Notes: a model not told the origin generated them from the sequence alone. A stretch of DNA of 64,000 nt from Streptomonospora mangrovi (GCF_027604915.1 NZ_JAJAQC010000033.1:1-64000); one strand, 5' to 3'. Shown: positions 50,369-59,584, counted from the first letter of the stretch. A program made the numbers and translations.

Positions 50369-51598
50369 TCACGCGTCGGCGGGCGGGGTAGGCGGGTAGT
50401 CGCGGACGGTGAAGCGCGCGAGCTGGGTCGACACCCGGTTCTCGCCACCCAGCAGGCGCGCGCTCACGGCGGCGGGCAGGCGCGGCAGGGCGCCCAGCAC
50501 CCAGCCCGCCATGCGGACCTCCAGCGGCGAGCGGGGCACCAGAGTGCGCATCGCGCGGGGACCGAACTCGCGGCTGCGGCGCACGTAGTCGCCGATCTCG
50601 GCGGCGTAGCCGGCCAGGGCGGCGCGGTGGTCGCCCCCGGCCGCCGCCAGGTGCCCGGCCAGCACGTAGGCGGCCACGAACGCCACCGTGGTGCCGCCGC
50701 CCACCGCCGGACCGGGGGCGTACCCGGCGTCGCCCACGAGCGCGACCCGGCCGCGCCACCACTCGTCCATGCGGATCTGGCTGATGGAGTCGAAGTAGAA
50801 GTCGGCGGCGCCCGCCGCCTCCTCCAGCAGCCGGGGCACCTGCCAGCCGTCGTCGGCGAACATCTCCCGCAGCAGGCGGACCTGCGCGCCGGTGTCGCGG
50901 TGGTCGAACGGCACCTCGGCGTGGCGGCGGAGGAACACCGCGCGGGCGTCACCCGTCTGCCAGACCGGGTAGAGGCCGACCAGCCGGTCCACGGCGTTGT
51001 AAAGGGCCATGCGCCCGTCCAGGGCGAGGTGGTTGGGCACGGTGAAGGCGCTGAGGTAGCCGCCGAGGAAGCGCCGGTAGCGCTCCTCCGGGCCGAACGC
51101 CAGCCGGCGGACGGTGGAGTGCAGGCCGTCGGCGCCGACGACGAGGTCGAAGCGGCGCGGCGGCGCGTGCTCGAAGGCGACCTCCACCCCGCCGGCGTCC
51201 TCGCGCAGGGCGCTGACGGAGTCGCCGAAGACGTACTCGACGTCGTCGCGCGTGGCGGCGTGCAGGATCCGGGCCAGCTCGCCGCGCAGCACCTCGACGT
51301 GGCGGTCGGCGGAGGCGGCGGGCAGCCCGCCCAGGTCGATCTCGACCGGTCGGCGGCCGGGCCGCTCCAGGGTGATGGCGGCGGTGCCGGTGGCGGCCTC
51401 GCGGATCTCCGCCAGCACGCCCATGCGCTCGGCGATCTCGACGGCGGGCTCGAACAGGTCCACGGCGTGGCCCCCGGTGCCCATGCGGAGTTCGGGCGTG
51501 CGCTCGACCACGACCGGGGTGTGGCCGTGTCGGCGCAGCCAGTAGGCCAGGACCGGGCCGGCCACGCTGGCTCCGGAGATCAGCACGGTCAGCGCCAT
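50369..51598 (-). CDS. FAD-dependent aromatic monooxygenase (PHBH/UbiH fold)
   Basis: A 409-residue class A flavoprotein. The N-terminal dinucleotide motif is ISGASVAGPVLAYWL (GxSxxG variant), the middle motif is VVGADGLHSTVRRL (DG motif), and the FAD ribityl motif is RVALVGDAGYAPGPAVGGGTT, slightly altered from the usual GDAAH. It hydroxylates an unknown aromatic substrate using NAD(P)H and oxygen, possibly inactivating a drug or natural product as TetX-like enzymes do. It is divergent from a TetR gene with two matching operators between, so it is probably induced by its substrate. Confidence 0.9.
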   Translation of the reverse strand: MALTVLISGASVAGPVLAYWLRRHGHTPVVVERTPELRMGTGGHAVDLFEPAVEIAERMGVLAEIREAATGTAAITLERPGRRPVEIDLGGLPAASADRHVEVLRGELARILHAATRDDVEYVFGDSVSALREDAGGVEVAFEHAPPRRFDLVVGADGLHSTVRRLAFGPEERYRRFLGGYLSAFTVPNHLALDGRMALYNAVDRLVGLYPVWQTGDARAVFLRRHAEVPFDHRDTGAQVRLLREMFADDGWQVPRLLEEAAGAADFYFDSISQIRMDEWWRGRVALVGDAGYAPGPAVGGGTTVAFVAAYVLAGHLAAAGGDHRAALAGYAAEIGDYVRRSREFGPRAMRTLVPRSPLEVRMAGWVLGALPRLPAAVSARLLGGENRVSTQLARFTVRDYPPTPPADA

Positions 51599-51615
51599 GG
51601 TGTCCTCCCTCGTTT

Positions 51616-51637
51616 GTTTACTTACCGGAAGGTAAAC
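51616..51637. promoter_or_regulatory. TetR operator copy 1 (monooxygenase side)
   Basis: A 22-bp near-palindrome GTTTACTTACCGG...GGTAAAC, 18 bp upstream of the monooxygenase start. It has the same ends (GTTTAC/GTAAAC), centre (CCGG) and length as copy 2. Confidence 0.82.
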
Positions 51638-51666
51638 CTAACCGGCGCCGAACGCCGCCGTCAACG

Positions 51667-51688
51667 GTTTACTTTCCGGTAGGTAAAC
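51667..51688. promoter_or_regulatory. TetR operator copy 2 (regulator side)
   Basis: GTTTACTTTCCGG...GGTAAAC, 22 bp, differing from copy 1 at two positions and starting 51 bp away, about five helical turns, so both can be bound on the same DNA face. It lies 63 bp before the regulator start. Confidence 0.82.
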
Positions 51689-51750
51689 GAACGCGGATCC
51701 ACCGCGGGCGCACTAGTCTCGATGCGTCGATCGACCGAGGAGGGGTGCGG

Positions 51751-52404
51751 GTGCCACGAGCGCGCAGCGGCGAGACCCGGGAGCGGATCCAGGCCGCCGC
51801 CCTGGACCTGTTCAGCGAGCAGGGCGTCCAGCAGACGAGCCTGCGGGCGATCGCCGAGCGGCTGGGGCTGACCAAGCCGGCGCTCTACTACCACTTCCCC
51901 TCGCGCGAGGAGCTGGTGCGCAGCCTGGTCCAGCCGCTGATCGAGGACATCGAGGAGCTGATCGCGCGCGACGAGGCCGCCGGGTCCACCGACCCGCGCG
52001 CGCTGCTCGGCGGGTACTTCGACGCGAGCTGCCGGCACCGCCGGGTGACCGCGCTGGTCGCCCGGGAGCTGGCGACGCTGTCCTACCTGGACCTGGGCGC
52101 GCGCGTCATGGACTGGCGGCGGCGGCTCATCGCGCTGCTGGCGGGGCCTGAGCCCGACCTGACCGCCCAGTGCCGCGCGGTCACCGCCATCGGCGGGCTG
52201 TCGGACTGCCTGGTGTTCTTCGGCGACGCCGATCCGAGCGAGCTGCGCCCGGCGGTGCTGGCGGCGGCGCTGTCGGCGCTCGGCATCGAGGACGCGGAGG
52301 ACGCCGAGGGGGCGGCGGACGCTGAAGGCCGGAGGGCCGCAGAGGAGCCAGAGGGACCGGAGAAGCGGGAGGCGGGGAAACCCGAGGCCGCCGGAGGCGC
52401 CTGA
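51751..52404 (+). CDS. TetR-family repressor of the divergent monooxygenase
   Basis: A 217-residue protein. I choose GTG 51751, seven bases after GGAGG; GTG 51745 would be too close to it. The helix-turn-helix is TSLRAIAERLGLTKPALYYHFPSREEL. The ligand domain carries DYLDLGARVMDWR-like helices of the TetR C-terminal type. The last 45 residues are a highly charged Glu/Ala/Lys tail outside the fold. Two operators in the divergent promoter indicate autoregulation and control of the monooxygenase. Confidence 0.9.
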   Translation: MPRARSGETRERIQAAALDLFSEQGVQQTSLRAIAERLGLTKPALYYHFPSREELVRSLVQPLIEDIEELIARDEAAGSTDPRALLGGYFDASCRHRRVTALVARELATLSYLDLGARVMDWRRRLIALLAGPEPDLTAQCRAVTAIGGLSDCLVFFGDADPSELRPAVLAAALSALGIEDAEDAEGAADAEGRRAAEEPEGPEKREAGKPEAAGGA

Positions 52405-52429
52405 GGCGGGTCAGGAGCGGCGGGGCTCG

Positions 52430-54724
52430 TCAGTCGGCCGCGCGCGCCTCGACCAGCACCGCCTGCGCCGGGAACAGCCGGGGCATCGGCACGCCCAGGG
52501 CGCCCAGCGCGGCGCCGCCGAGCACCGGTGCCGGAGTGTCGGCGTGCATCCAGGCGGGCGCGCCCGCCGCCCCGCGCGTGGGGTCGCCCAGGTCGGTGCG
52601 GTGGCGCAGCGTGTAGGTCCGATCGGGGTCGAGGCCGGGCAGCGGGGTGCGGCCGGGCTGCTCGGCCGCCGCCGTGGCCAGTTGCGCGAAGCAGTACAGC
52701 GCGTGGTCGCGGCCGGGCGAGACGACCCCGTGCAGCAGCGCGGCGGGGTCGGTCTGCTCCGCGCGCACGGTGCGGCCGGTGCGCAGCAGCGGGCGGAACT
52801 CGCGGACCATGGCGGTCCAGGCGGTGAGGGCGGCGAGGTCGCGTTCGCCGCAGCGGGTGAGGTCCCATTCGATCCCGGAGTGGCCGAACAGGGCGGTGCA
52901 CAGCCGGAACGCGAGGTCGGTGCGGCGGTGCGTGGTGTGGGCGACGGGCGGGCCGACGTGGGTGCCGACGAGTTCGGGCGGCAGCAGCAGGCCGGTCCAG
53001 CGCTGGACGGCCTGGCGCTCCAGGGGGTCGTTGCAGTCCGAGGCCCACACGCGCTCGGCGCGGTCGAGGATGCCCAGGTCGATGCGGGCGCCGCCGCTGG
53101 AGCAGGACTCGAACTCCACGTCGGGGTGGCGCTCGCGCAGCGCGTCCAGCAGGGCGTACAGCGCGCGGGTCTGGCGGTGCACGCCGGGCACGCGGCGCCC
53201 GGCGCCGCCCGGTGCGCCGCCGGGTTCGGCGCGGTGCACGGCCTCGTAGAGGTCGCGGTTGTGGTCCCACTTGACGTAGGCGATGGGGTAGCGGGTCAGC
53301 AGCGCGTCGAGGCGGTCGTGGACGAGCCGCCAGGTGTCGGGGCGGGCGAGGTCGAGCGCGTACTGGTGGCGCCAGGTGCGGCCGGGGTCGCCCTCGGGGT
53401 GGAGCAGGCGGGTGGGGTCGGTGCGCACCAGGTCGGAGTCGAGGTTGGCCATCTCCGGCTCGACCCACAGGCCGAAGTCCATGCCGAGGGCGTGGACGTG
53501 GTCGATGACCGGGTCCAGCCCGTGCGGCCAGGTGTGCGGGTCGACCTCCCAGTCGCCCAGGCCGGACCGGTCGCCGCGCCGCCCCAGGAACCAGCCGTCG
53601 TCGAGCACGAACCGCTCGACCCCGACCTGCGCCGCGCGGTCGGCCAGGGCGCGCAGCCGGTCGAGGTCGTGGTCGAAGTAGACGGCCTCCCAGGTGTTGA
53701 GCACGACGGGGCGCGGGCGGACCGGGTGCCGGGGGCGGGCGCGCAGACTGCCGTGCAGGCGCGCGGAGAGCCCGTCGAGCCCGTCGGCGGAGTGGCAGAA
53801 GACGATCTCGGGGCCGGTGTAGGCCGCGCCGGGGTCGAGCCGGATCTCGCCGGGCAGCAGGGCCTCGGCGCCGCCGAGGACGGCGGCGTGGGCTCCGGCG
53901 CCCTCGGGCAGGCGCTCCACCAGGTACTCCTGGTGGCCGCTCCAGGCGACGTGCACCGCCCACACCTCGCCCGCGCCGAACCCGAACCCGGGGGTGCCCG
54001 CCGCCATCAGCAGGGGGCTGTCGTGGCCGGGGCGCCCGCGCAGGGCGCGCCGCAGCAGCGTTCCGTCGCGCATGGGGCCGCGCTGGGGGCTGCGCTCGCG
54101 CACCCACCGGCCGGTGAGGTCGAGGACCTTCGAGGCGCGGGCGGGCAGCGGGAGGAGCACGCGCAGGGCCGCGAGGTCGTAGGGGGCGGGGCGGGCGGCC
54201 GGGTCGGTGGAGTCGGCGGGGTCGGTGGCGGGGGCGTCGGCGGCCGGGGAGGCGTCGGCGGTCGCGGTGGCGCGGGCGCGCAGGACGCCGAACGCGTCGA
54301 GCCGGTAGCGCAGTTCCACGGCGATCCCGATGTCCGGGTCGTGCAGGTCCAGCGTGAGCGTGTCGGCGCCGTCGTCGCTGCTCCGGCGGTGGCCGCGCAG
54401 CCGCAGGCGCGGGGCGGTGGCGGTGCCCGCCCGGTGCCCGCTGAGGCCGGGCGTCCCGGCCCAGGCGTCGGCCTGGGTGGGCAGCACGGTGAACCCGCGC
54501 GGCGCGTCGGGGGCGCTGTGGGGCACGGCGGGCACCGACGTGGTGCGCAGGTGCTCGGCGAGGTCGGGGGTGAGCGGGCCGAGGTCGGCGCCCCAGTGCA
54601 GCACCTCGGGCAGGCCGCGCCCGGCCATCGGTGCGAGGTCCACGACCAGGCAGGCGCCCGCGCGGCGCAGCACGGCGACCGGGGGGCGGGCGGCGGTGTC
54701 GGGGGTCGGGTCCGGGTCGGGCAC
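52430..54724 (-). CDS. GH36 alpha-galactosidase
   Basis: A 764-residue glycoside hydrolase. The N-terminal beta-sandwich leads into a (beta/alpha)8 barrel containing VLNTWEAVYFDHD, FVLDDGWFLGRRGD, the nucleophile Asp487 in YVKWDHNRD, SCSSGGARIDLGIL and the acid/base Asp563 in ASDCNDPLERQ; a C-terminal sheet domain follows. These are the GH36 signatures. No signal peptide, so it acts inside the cell on imported alpha-galactosides such as melibiose or raffinose. A LacI regulator lies upstream on the same strand. No dedicated sugar ABC transporter is in the window. Confidence 0.93.
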   Translation of the reverse strand: MPDPDPTPDTAARPPVAVLRRAGACLVVDLAPMAGRGLPEVLHWGADLGPLTPDLAEHLRTTSVPAVPHSAPDAPRGFTVLPTQADAWAGTPGLSGHRAGTATAPRLRLRGHRRSSDDGADTLTLDLHDPDIGIAVELRYRLDAFGVLRARATATADASPAADAPATDPADSTDPAARPAPYDLAALRVLLPLPARASKVLDLTGRWVRERSPQRGPMRDGTLLRRALRGRPGHDSPLLMAAGTPGFGFGAGEVWAVHVAWSGHQEYLVERLPEGAGAHAAVLGGAEALLPGEIRLDPGAAYTGPEIVFCHSADGLDGLSARLHGSLRARPRHPVRPRPVVLNTWEAVYFDHDLDRLRALADRAAQVGVERFVLDDGWFLGRRGDRSGLGDWEVDPHTWPHGLDPVIDHVHALGMDFGLWVEPEMANLDSDLVRTDPTRLLHPEGDPGRTWRHQYALDLARPDTWRLVHDRLDALLTRYPIAYVKWDHNRDLYEAVHRAEPGGAPGGAGRRVPGVHRQTRALYALLDALRERHPDVEFESCSSGGARIDLGILDRAERVWASDCNDPLERQAVQRWTGLLLPPELVGTHVGPPVAHTTHRRTDLAFRLCTALFGHSGIEWDLTRCGERDLAALTAWTAMVREFRPLLRTGRTVRAEQTDPAALLHGVVSPGRDHALYCFAQLATAAAEQPGRTPLPGLDPDRTYTLRHRTDLGDPTRGAAGAPAWMHADTPAPVLGGAALGALGVPMPRLFPAQAVLVEARAAD

Positions 54725-54946
54725 AGCGCCTCCACTCGCGGTCTCGCCGGGCGGCCGGGCCGTTCAAGGGTAGGCCATGGCCCCGCCCCCGCCCCGGCAG
54801 GCGCGTCGGGGGAAGGGCGGCGCCAAGGCCGGGCGGGGTGGGCGTGGGGGTGGGCACGGGGGCACGCGCGGGGGCGGCTGCGGCGCGGTGTGGGGCTGAG
54901 TGCAGGGGCGGGTGCCGATGGGGTGCGGACCGGCGCCGCAGGGCGC

Positions 54947-55060
54947 GACTCGGTGGGGACAACGGGACTCAGGGGGACGACGACCCCGCTCGGTGCGGAC
55001 GACGCGGCTCGGTGCGGACGGCGCGGCGGCGGGGACGACGCGGCTCGATGCGGAGCGGCG
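54947..55060. repeat. Degenerate ~19-bp tandem repeat between GH36 and lacI
   Basis: Within the 347-bp gap 54725-55071 the unit GCTCGGTGCGGACGACGCG recurs four times or more with changes (for example at about 54988, 55007 and 55042), and more degenerate copies precede it from 54947. No LacI-type operator or gene was found in the gap. Confidence 0.5.
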
Positions 55061-55071
55061 CGTGTCGGCGG

Positions 55072-56115
55072 TCAGGCGGACGCGCGGACGATCAGTTCCC
55101 ACGGCGCGGCCATGACCTCGCCGGGCAGCGGCGCGGCGGCGTCCAGGCGCGCGAAGAGCCGGGCGACCTCGCGGGTGAAGTCGAGTTCGCGCGCGCCCAC
55201 GGTGGTCAGCGCGGGCGTGATCACCACTCCCTCGGGGATGTTGCCGATCCCCGCCACGGCGAGGCCGCCGGGCACCTCGACTCCGTGGTCGCGGGCCGCC
55301 CACACGGCGTCGATGGCGGCGCGGTCGGTGGCCGACAGCACGGCGGTGGGCGGATCGGGGCGGCGCAGCAGCTCGCGCACTGCGGCGTAGGCGGCGGGGC
55401 GGGAATCGGCGACGGGCAGCACGAGGGCGGGGTCGACGCCGATGCCGTGGGCGGCGAGCACGTCGCGGTACCCGCGAAGCTTGACCGAGCGGACGCCGTC
55501 CCAGCCGTCCTCGCCGGGGTGGGCCAGGTAGGCGATGCGCCGGTGGCCGGAGGCCACCAGGTGCTCCACGGCGGCGCGGCAGGCGCGGGCGCGGTCCTGG
55601 CGGACGACGTCGAAGCCGTCGGGGGCGAGGTGGTCGTCGAAGACGACGAGCGCCAGGCCCCGGCCCGCCAGCCGGGTCAGCTCGGCGGGGTCCACCCGGC
55701 AGTCGGGCAGTAGGACGGCGCCGTCGACGTAGCGCTCGCGCAGCACCCGCAGGGCCGCGTCGCCGGAGGCGGCTTCGCCCTGCGGCAGCGCCACCACGCC
55801 CAGGCCGCGCTCGGCGGCGCCCGCCTGCATCTGCTCGGCAAGGCGGTCCGACCACGGGCTGGAGGGCGCGGGGTACATGAGCGCGACGAGGTCGGTGCGG
55901 CGGCGGCGCAGGCTGCGCCCGGCGTGGTCGACCTGGTATCCGACCTCGGCGACGGCGCGCAGGACGCGCTGGCGGGTCTCCTCGGGCGGCGGCTTGGCCC
56001 CGCCGCGCCGCCCGTTCAGCACGTAGGACACGGTCGCGGTCGACACTCCTGCCCGGCGCGCGATGTCGCGCTGGGTCGGGCGTGCGGGGGGCTCGGTCAC
56101 TGCCACATCCGTCAA
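55072..56115 (-). CDS. LacI-family transcriptional regulator
   Basis: A 347-residue regulator. The DNA-binding headpiece is PTQRDIARRAGVSTATVSYVLNGRRG, with hinge helix AGRSLRRRRTDLVAL; the rest is a periplasmic-binding-protein-like sugar domain. The start is TTG 56115, or GTG 56106 or 56100; none has a clear ribosome site, so it may be near-leaderless. It could control the downstream GH36 gene, or the divergent transporter/sulfatase operon through the palindrome at 56391. Confidence 0.9.
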   Translation of the reverse strand: MTDVAVTEPPARPTQRDIARRAGVSTATVSYVLNGRRGGAKPPPEETRQRVLRAVAEVGYQVDHAGRSLRRRRTDLVALMYPAPSSPWSDRLAEQMQAGAAERGLGVVALPQGEAASGDAALRVLRERYVDGAVLLPDCRVDPAELTRLAGRGLALVVFDDHLAPDGFDVVRQDRARACRAAVEHLVASGHRRIAYLAHPGEDGWDGVRSVKLRGYRDVLAAHGIGVDPALVLPVADSRPAAYAAVRELLRRPDPPTAVLSATDRAAIDAVWAARDHGVEVPGGLAVAGIGNIPEGVVITPALTTVGARELDFTREVARLFARLDAAAPLPGEVMAAPWELIVRASA

Positions 56116-56390
56116 GCGTAGTCGCCCGGCCCGGCCCGGGTTGAGCCGTCCGCGCGAGCGGACATCGGCCCCCCCGGGGCGGGCGGCTGAGGCGGCAGCG
56201 GGGCGGCAACGGGGGCGGCGACGGCAGCGGATGCCTGAGGCGGCCGAGCATCACCACTCGGGGCGAATGCCCGAGGTCGCGACGGCGGTGGCGGCGAGAG
56301 CGGCGACGGCAGCGGGCCGCCGGCCCGCCCCGAAACGCCTCGCCACCCGGGGCCTGGACGCCGGTTCCACCGCGATGTAGCGTGCGTCAC

Positions 56391-56404
56391 GTTAATCGAA
56401 TAAC
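56391..56404. promoter_or_regulatory. Candidate LacI operator before the transporter/sulfatase operon
   Basis: GTTAATCGAATAAC is palindromic at 12 of 14 positions with a central TCGA, and LacI-family operators are typically palindromes with a central CG. It lies in the 516-bp divergent space (56116-56631) between lacI and the MHS transporter and is the only AT-rich patch there. Confidence 0.5.
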
Positions 56405-56494
56405 ACGATCTCGGATGCCCGTCCGGAGCCCGTCCGGAACCCCCCGGGCGTCGGCCGCGCGGGTCCCCTCAGGGCGGCGGACCGCCCCTCCCTC

Positions 56495-56534
56495 CGGGGC
56501 GCCCGCCCTCCCCCTCGGGGCACCCGCCCTCCCC
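56495..56534. repeat. Two 19-bp direct repeats in the leader of the transporter gene
   Basis: CGGGGCGCCCGCCCTCCCC (56495-56513) recurs with one change at 56516-56534, 21 bp apart. C-rich on this strand; function unknown. Confidence 0.6.
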
Positions 56535-56584
56535 CGGCGGCGCGGGGCACGGCGCCCTCGTCCGGCCCGGCGCCACCCCCGAAC

Positions 56585-56627
56585 GCCGAACGAAGAAGGC
56601 CGTCACAGCAAGCCGAACGAAGAAGGC
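56585..56627 (+). repeat. Duplicated ribosome-binding segment before the MHS transporter
   Basis: GCCGAACGAAGAAGGC occurs at 56585-56600 and again at 56612-56627. Only the second copy places its GAAGAAGG next to a start codon (ATG 56632); the first is followed by no ATG or GTG. A recent 27-bp duplication is likely. Confidence 0.8.
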
Positions 56628-56631
56628 TGAC

Positions 56632-57996
56632 ATGACGACACGCCCGACCGACGACCCGCCCCGCCAACCCATGCGCAAGGTCATCGCCGCCAGCCTCTCC
56701 GGCGCGCTGCTGGAGTGGTACGACTTCAACCTCTACGGGCTCTCGGCCGCGCTCGTCTTCAACCGCCTCTTCTTCCCCGACGCCGATCCGCTGATCGGCA
56801 CGCTGCTCTCGCTCGCCACCTTCGGCGTGGGGTTCGTGTCGCGGCCCATCGGCGCCCTCCTCTTCGGCCACCTGGGCGACCGTGTCGGGCGCAAGCAGAT
56901 CCTCGTCGCCACCATGATGATCATCGGCGGCGCGACGTTCCTCATCGGCCTGCTGCCCGACTACAACACCATCGGCGTGTGGGCGCCGATCCTGCTGGTC
57001 ACCCTCCGCCTGGTCCAGGGGCTCGGCCTGGGCGGGGAGTTCGGCGGCGCCTCCCTCCTCACCGTCGAGCACGCGCCCCGCCACAGCCGGGGGTTCTGGG
57101 GCAGCCTGCCCCAGACCGGCGGCCCCATCGGGTACCTGATCGCCGTCGCCGTGGTCAGCCTGTTCGCGCTGCTCCCCGAGGACGACTTCCTGAGCTGGGG
57201 CTGGCGGGTGCCGTTCCTGCTCAGCGCGGTGCTGCTGGTGGTGGGGCTGCTCGTGCGGCTCAAGATCGAGGAGACGCCCGCGTTCCACCGGGTCAAGGCG
57301 GCCGACGCCCAGGTCCGCGTCCCGCTGCTGACGGCGCTGCGCCGCTACCCGCGCAGCATCGCCGTGGGGTTCGGCGCGCGCCTCGGCGAGGCGGGGACCT
57401 CCCAGATCTACCAGCCCTTCGCCATCAGCTTCGTCACCACCAGCCTGGGGTTCAGCCAGGGCGTGGCGCTGACCGGCGTGGTGCTGTACAACCTTCTCGG
57501 CCTGGCGCTGATGCCGGTGGCCGGGGCGATCTCCGACCGGGTGGGGCGGCGCCCGCTGTACCTGGCGGGCGGCGTGATCGTGGCGCTGACCGCCTTCCCC
57601 TACTTCTGGCTGCTGGAGATGGGCAGCACGTGGTGGGCGTGGACGGCGATGGCGCTGGCCACCCTCGGCGGCGCGGTGTGCATGTCGAGCCTCCAGGCCA
57701 CCCTGTTCACCGAGATGTTCGGCGTGCGGGTGCGCTACTCGGGCATGTCGTTCGCCTACCAGACCTCCGCCATGGTCGCCGGGTTCGTCCCGGCCGCGGC
57801 GACGTCGCTGCTGGTGGCCTTCGACGGCGCGACCTGGCCGGTGGCGCTGCTGGTAGTGGGCCTGGGCGCGGTGTCGGTGGTCTCCACGCTGTTCATGCGC
57901 GAGACGCGGCACGTCGACACCGCCGAACTGGAGGCGGCCACGGGCGGCGGCGCGCCGGGCGCGGACAACCGAGCGGACAGCCGCGCGGACGACTGA
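56632..57996 (+). CDS. MFS transporter, metabolite:H+ symporter (MHS) family
   Basis: A 454-residue, 12-helix MFS protein. MHS signatures are clear: SLSGALLEWYDFNLYG at the first helix, GHLGDRVGRKQ in loop 2-3, RLVQGLGLGGEFGGA in helix 4, and SDRVGRRPLY in loop 8-9. This family takes up organic acids or osmolytes such as shikimate, citrate, proline or betaine with protons. It is followed after 86 bp by a sulfatase gene on the same strand, suggesting its substrate is a sulfated compound or the sulfatase product; this is inference. Confidence 0.9.
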   Translation: MTTRPTDDPPRQPMRKVIAASLSGALLEWYDFNLYGLSAALVFNRLFFPDADPLIGTLLSLATFGVGFVSRPIGALLFGHLGDRVGRKQILVATMMIIGGATFLIGLLPDYNTIGVWAPILLVTLRLVQGLGLGGEFGGASLLTVEHAPRHSRGFWGSLPQTGGPIGYLIAVAVVSLFALLPEDDFLSWGWRVPFLLSAVLLVVGLLVRLKIEETPAFHRVKAADAQVRVPLLTALRRYPRSIAVGFGARLGEAGTSQIYQPFAISFVTTSLGFSQGVALTGVVLYNLLGLALMPVAGAISDRVGRRPLYLAGGVIVALTAFPYFWLLEMGSTWWAWTAMALATLGGAVCMSSLQATLFTEMFGVRVRYSGMSFAYQTSAMVAGFVPAAATSLLVAFDGATWPVALLVVGLGAVSVVSTLFMRETRHVDTAELEAATGGGAPGADNRADSRADD

Positions 57997-58082
57997 GCCG
58001 AGGACCGAGCGCCCCGCGGCACGCGGGCGGCGCACGCACAGGACACGGGAACGGACGGAAACGGCGAGGGGGACGCGGACCG

Positions 58083-59459
58083 ATGGCGGACACGGCGGAC
58101 GGCCGGGGCACGGCGGGCACGACAGGACGGGAGGGCTCCGGCCGGGGCGGTCGGCACCCCAACGTGGTCGTCTTCTTCACCGACCAGCAGCGGTGGGACA
58201 CCACCGGCGTGCACGGCAACCCGCTCGGCCTGACGCCCAACTTCGACCGGATGGCCGCCGAGGGCGTCCACGTGGCCAACTCCTTCACCTGCCAGCCGGT
58301 GTGCGCGCCCTCGCGCGCCTCGCTCCAGACCGGGCGCTACCCGGCGCAGACCGGCGTCTACCGCAACAACATCCCGCTGCCCGAGGACGCCCCGACCCTG
58401 GCGCACCACTTCGCCGCCGCCGGATACGACACCGGCTACATCGGCAAGTGGCACCTGGCCGACACCGACGTGGCCGGTCCGGTGCGGCCCGAGCAGCGCG
58501 GCGGCTACCGCGACTGGCTGGCGGCCAACCTGCTGGAGTTCACCTCCGACGCCTACGAGACCACCCTCTACGACGCCGACGGCCGGGCGCACGACCTCGC
58601 GGGCTACCGCGCCGACGCGCTCACCGACGCCGCGATCGACTACGCCACGCGCGAGCGCCGCAACCCGTTCTTCCTGTTCCTGTCCTACCTGGAACCGCAC
58701 CACCAGAACCAGCGCGACGACTACCCGGCGCCCGAGGGCTACGGCGAGCGGTACGCGGGCGGCTGGACGCCCGGCGACCTCGCCGCGCTCGGCGGCAACG
58801 CCGCCGAGCACCTGGGCGGCTACTACGGGATGGTCCGGCGGCTGGACGAGTGCCTGGGGCGGCTGCTGGCGGCGCTGGAGGAGCACGGGCTGGCCGAGGA
58901 CACCGTGGTGCTCTACACCTCCGACCACGGGTGCCATTTCAAAACCCGCAACAGCGAGTACAAGCGCAGTTGCCACGACGCCTCGATCCGGGTGCCCACG
59001 GCCCTGCGCGGGCCGGGGCTGGGCACCGGGCGGCCGATCACCCGACTGGTCAACCACATCGACCTGCCGCCGACGCTGCTTGACGCCGCCGGTCTGCCGG
59101 TTCCGGCGGACATGCACGGCCGGTCGCTGCTGCCGCTGGTGCGCGGCGCCCCCGACGACCGGCCCGACGACGTGCTGGTGCAGGTCAGCGAGTCGGAGGT
59201 GGGGCGCGCGCTGCGCACCCCGCGCTGGAAGTACGGCGTGGTGGCCCCGCACGCCGACGGCTGGGACGACCCGGCCGCCGACGAGTACGTGGAGACCTAC
59301 CTCTACGACCTTGAGACCGACCCCGACGAGCTGCGCAACCTCGTCGCCGACCCCGGCGCCCGGGAGGCCCTGCCCCCGCTGCGCCGCCGCCTTGTGGAGC
59401 GGCTGGCCGAGACCGGCGAGCACCCGGTGATCCGACCTGCTCCGGCGTCGGCGCCGTGA
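58083..59459 (+). CDS. Type I sulfatase (formylglycine-dependent)
   Basis: A 458-residue sulfatase from ATG 58083. It has the metal-binding VFFTDQQRWDTTG near the N terminus, the modification site CAPSR with Cys74 at the formylglycine position followed by ASLQTGR, KWHL, and SDHGCHFK. It removes sulfate from an organic ester and needs a formylglycine-generating enzyme, none of which is in the window. No signal peptide, so it is cytoplasmic and likely acts on the compound brought in by the preceding transporter. Choline sulfatase or aryl/carbohydrate sulfatase are all possible. Confidence 0.92.
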   Translation: MADTADGRGTAGTTGREGSGRGGRHPNVVVFFTDQQRWDTTGVHGNPLGLTPNFDRMAAEGVHVANSFTCQPVCAPSRASLQTGRYPAQTGVYRNNIPLPEDAPTLAHHFAAAGYDTGYIGKWHLADTDVAGPVRPEQRGGYRDWLAANLLEFTSDAYETTLYDADGRAHDLAGYRADALTDAAIDYATRERRNPFFLFLSYLEPHHQNQRDDYPAPEGYGERYAGGWTPGDLAALGGNAAEHLGGYYGMVRRLDECLGRLLAALEEHGLAEDTVVLYTSDHGCHFKTRNSEYKRSCHDASIRVPTALRGPGLGTGRPITRLVNHIDLPPTLLDAAGLPVPADMHGRSLLPLVRGAPDDRPDDVLVQVSESEVGRALRTPRWKYGVVAPHADGWDDPAADEYVETYLYDLETDPDELRNLVADPGAREALPPLRRRLVERLAETGEHPVIRPAPASAP

Positions 59460-59529
59460 GGGCGTGGGCCGGTGGGGCGGTGGGGCGGCGGGCGCGGTCG
59501 GTAACGGGCACGGCGGTGGGGCGGCTCGC

Positions 59530-59574
59530 GGCCGGCTGCGCCGTCCCGGCCGGCTGCGCTGCCCGGCCGGCTGC
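59530..59574. repeat. Three copies of GGCCGGCTGC
   Basis: The decamer occurs at 59530, 59548 and 59565 (spacing 18 and 17 bp) in the gap between the convergent sulfatase and ybgA-like genes. Likely simple sequence; no hairpin dominates. Confidence 0.6.
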
Positions 59575-59584
59575 TCCGTCCCGG

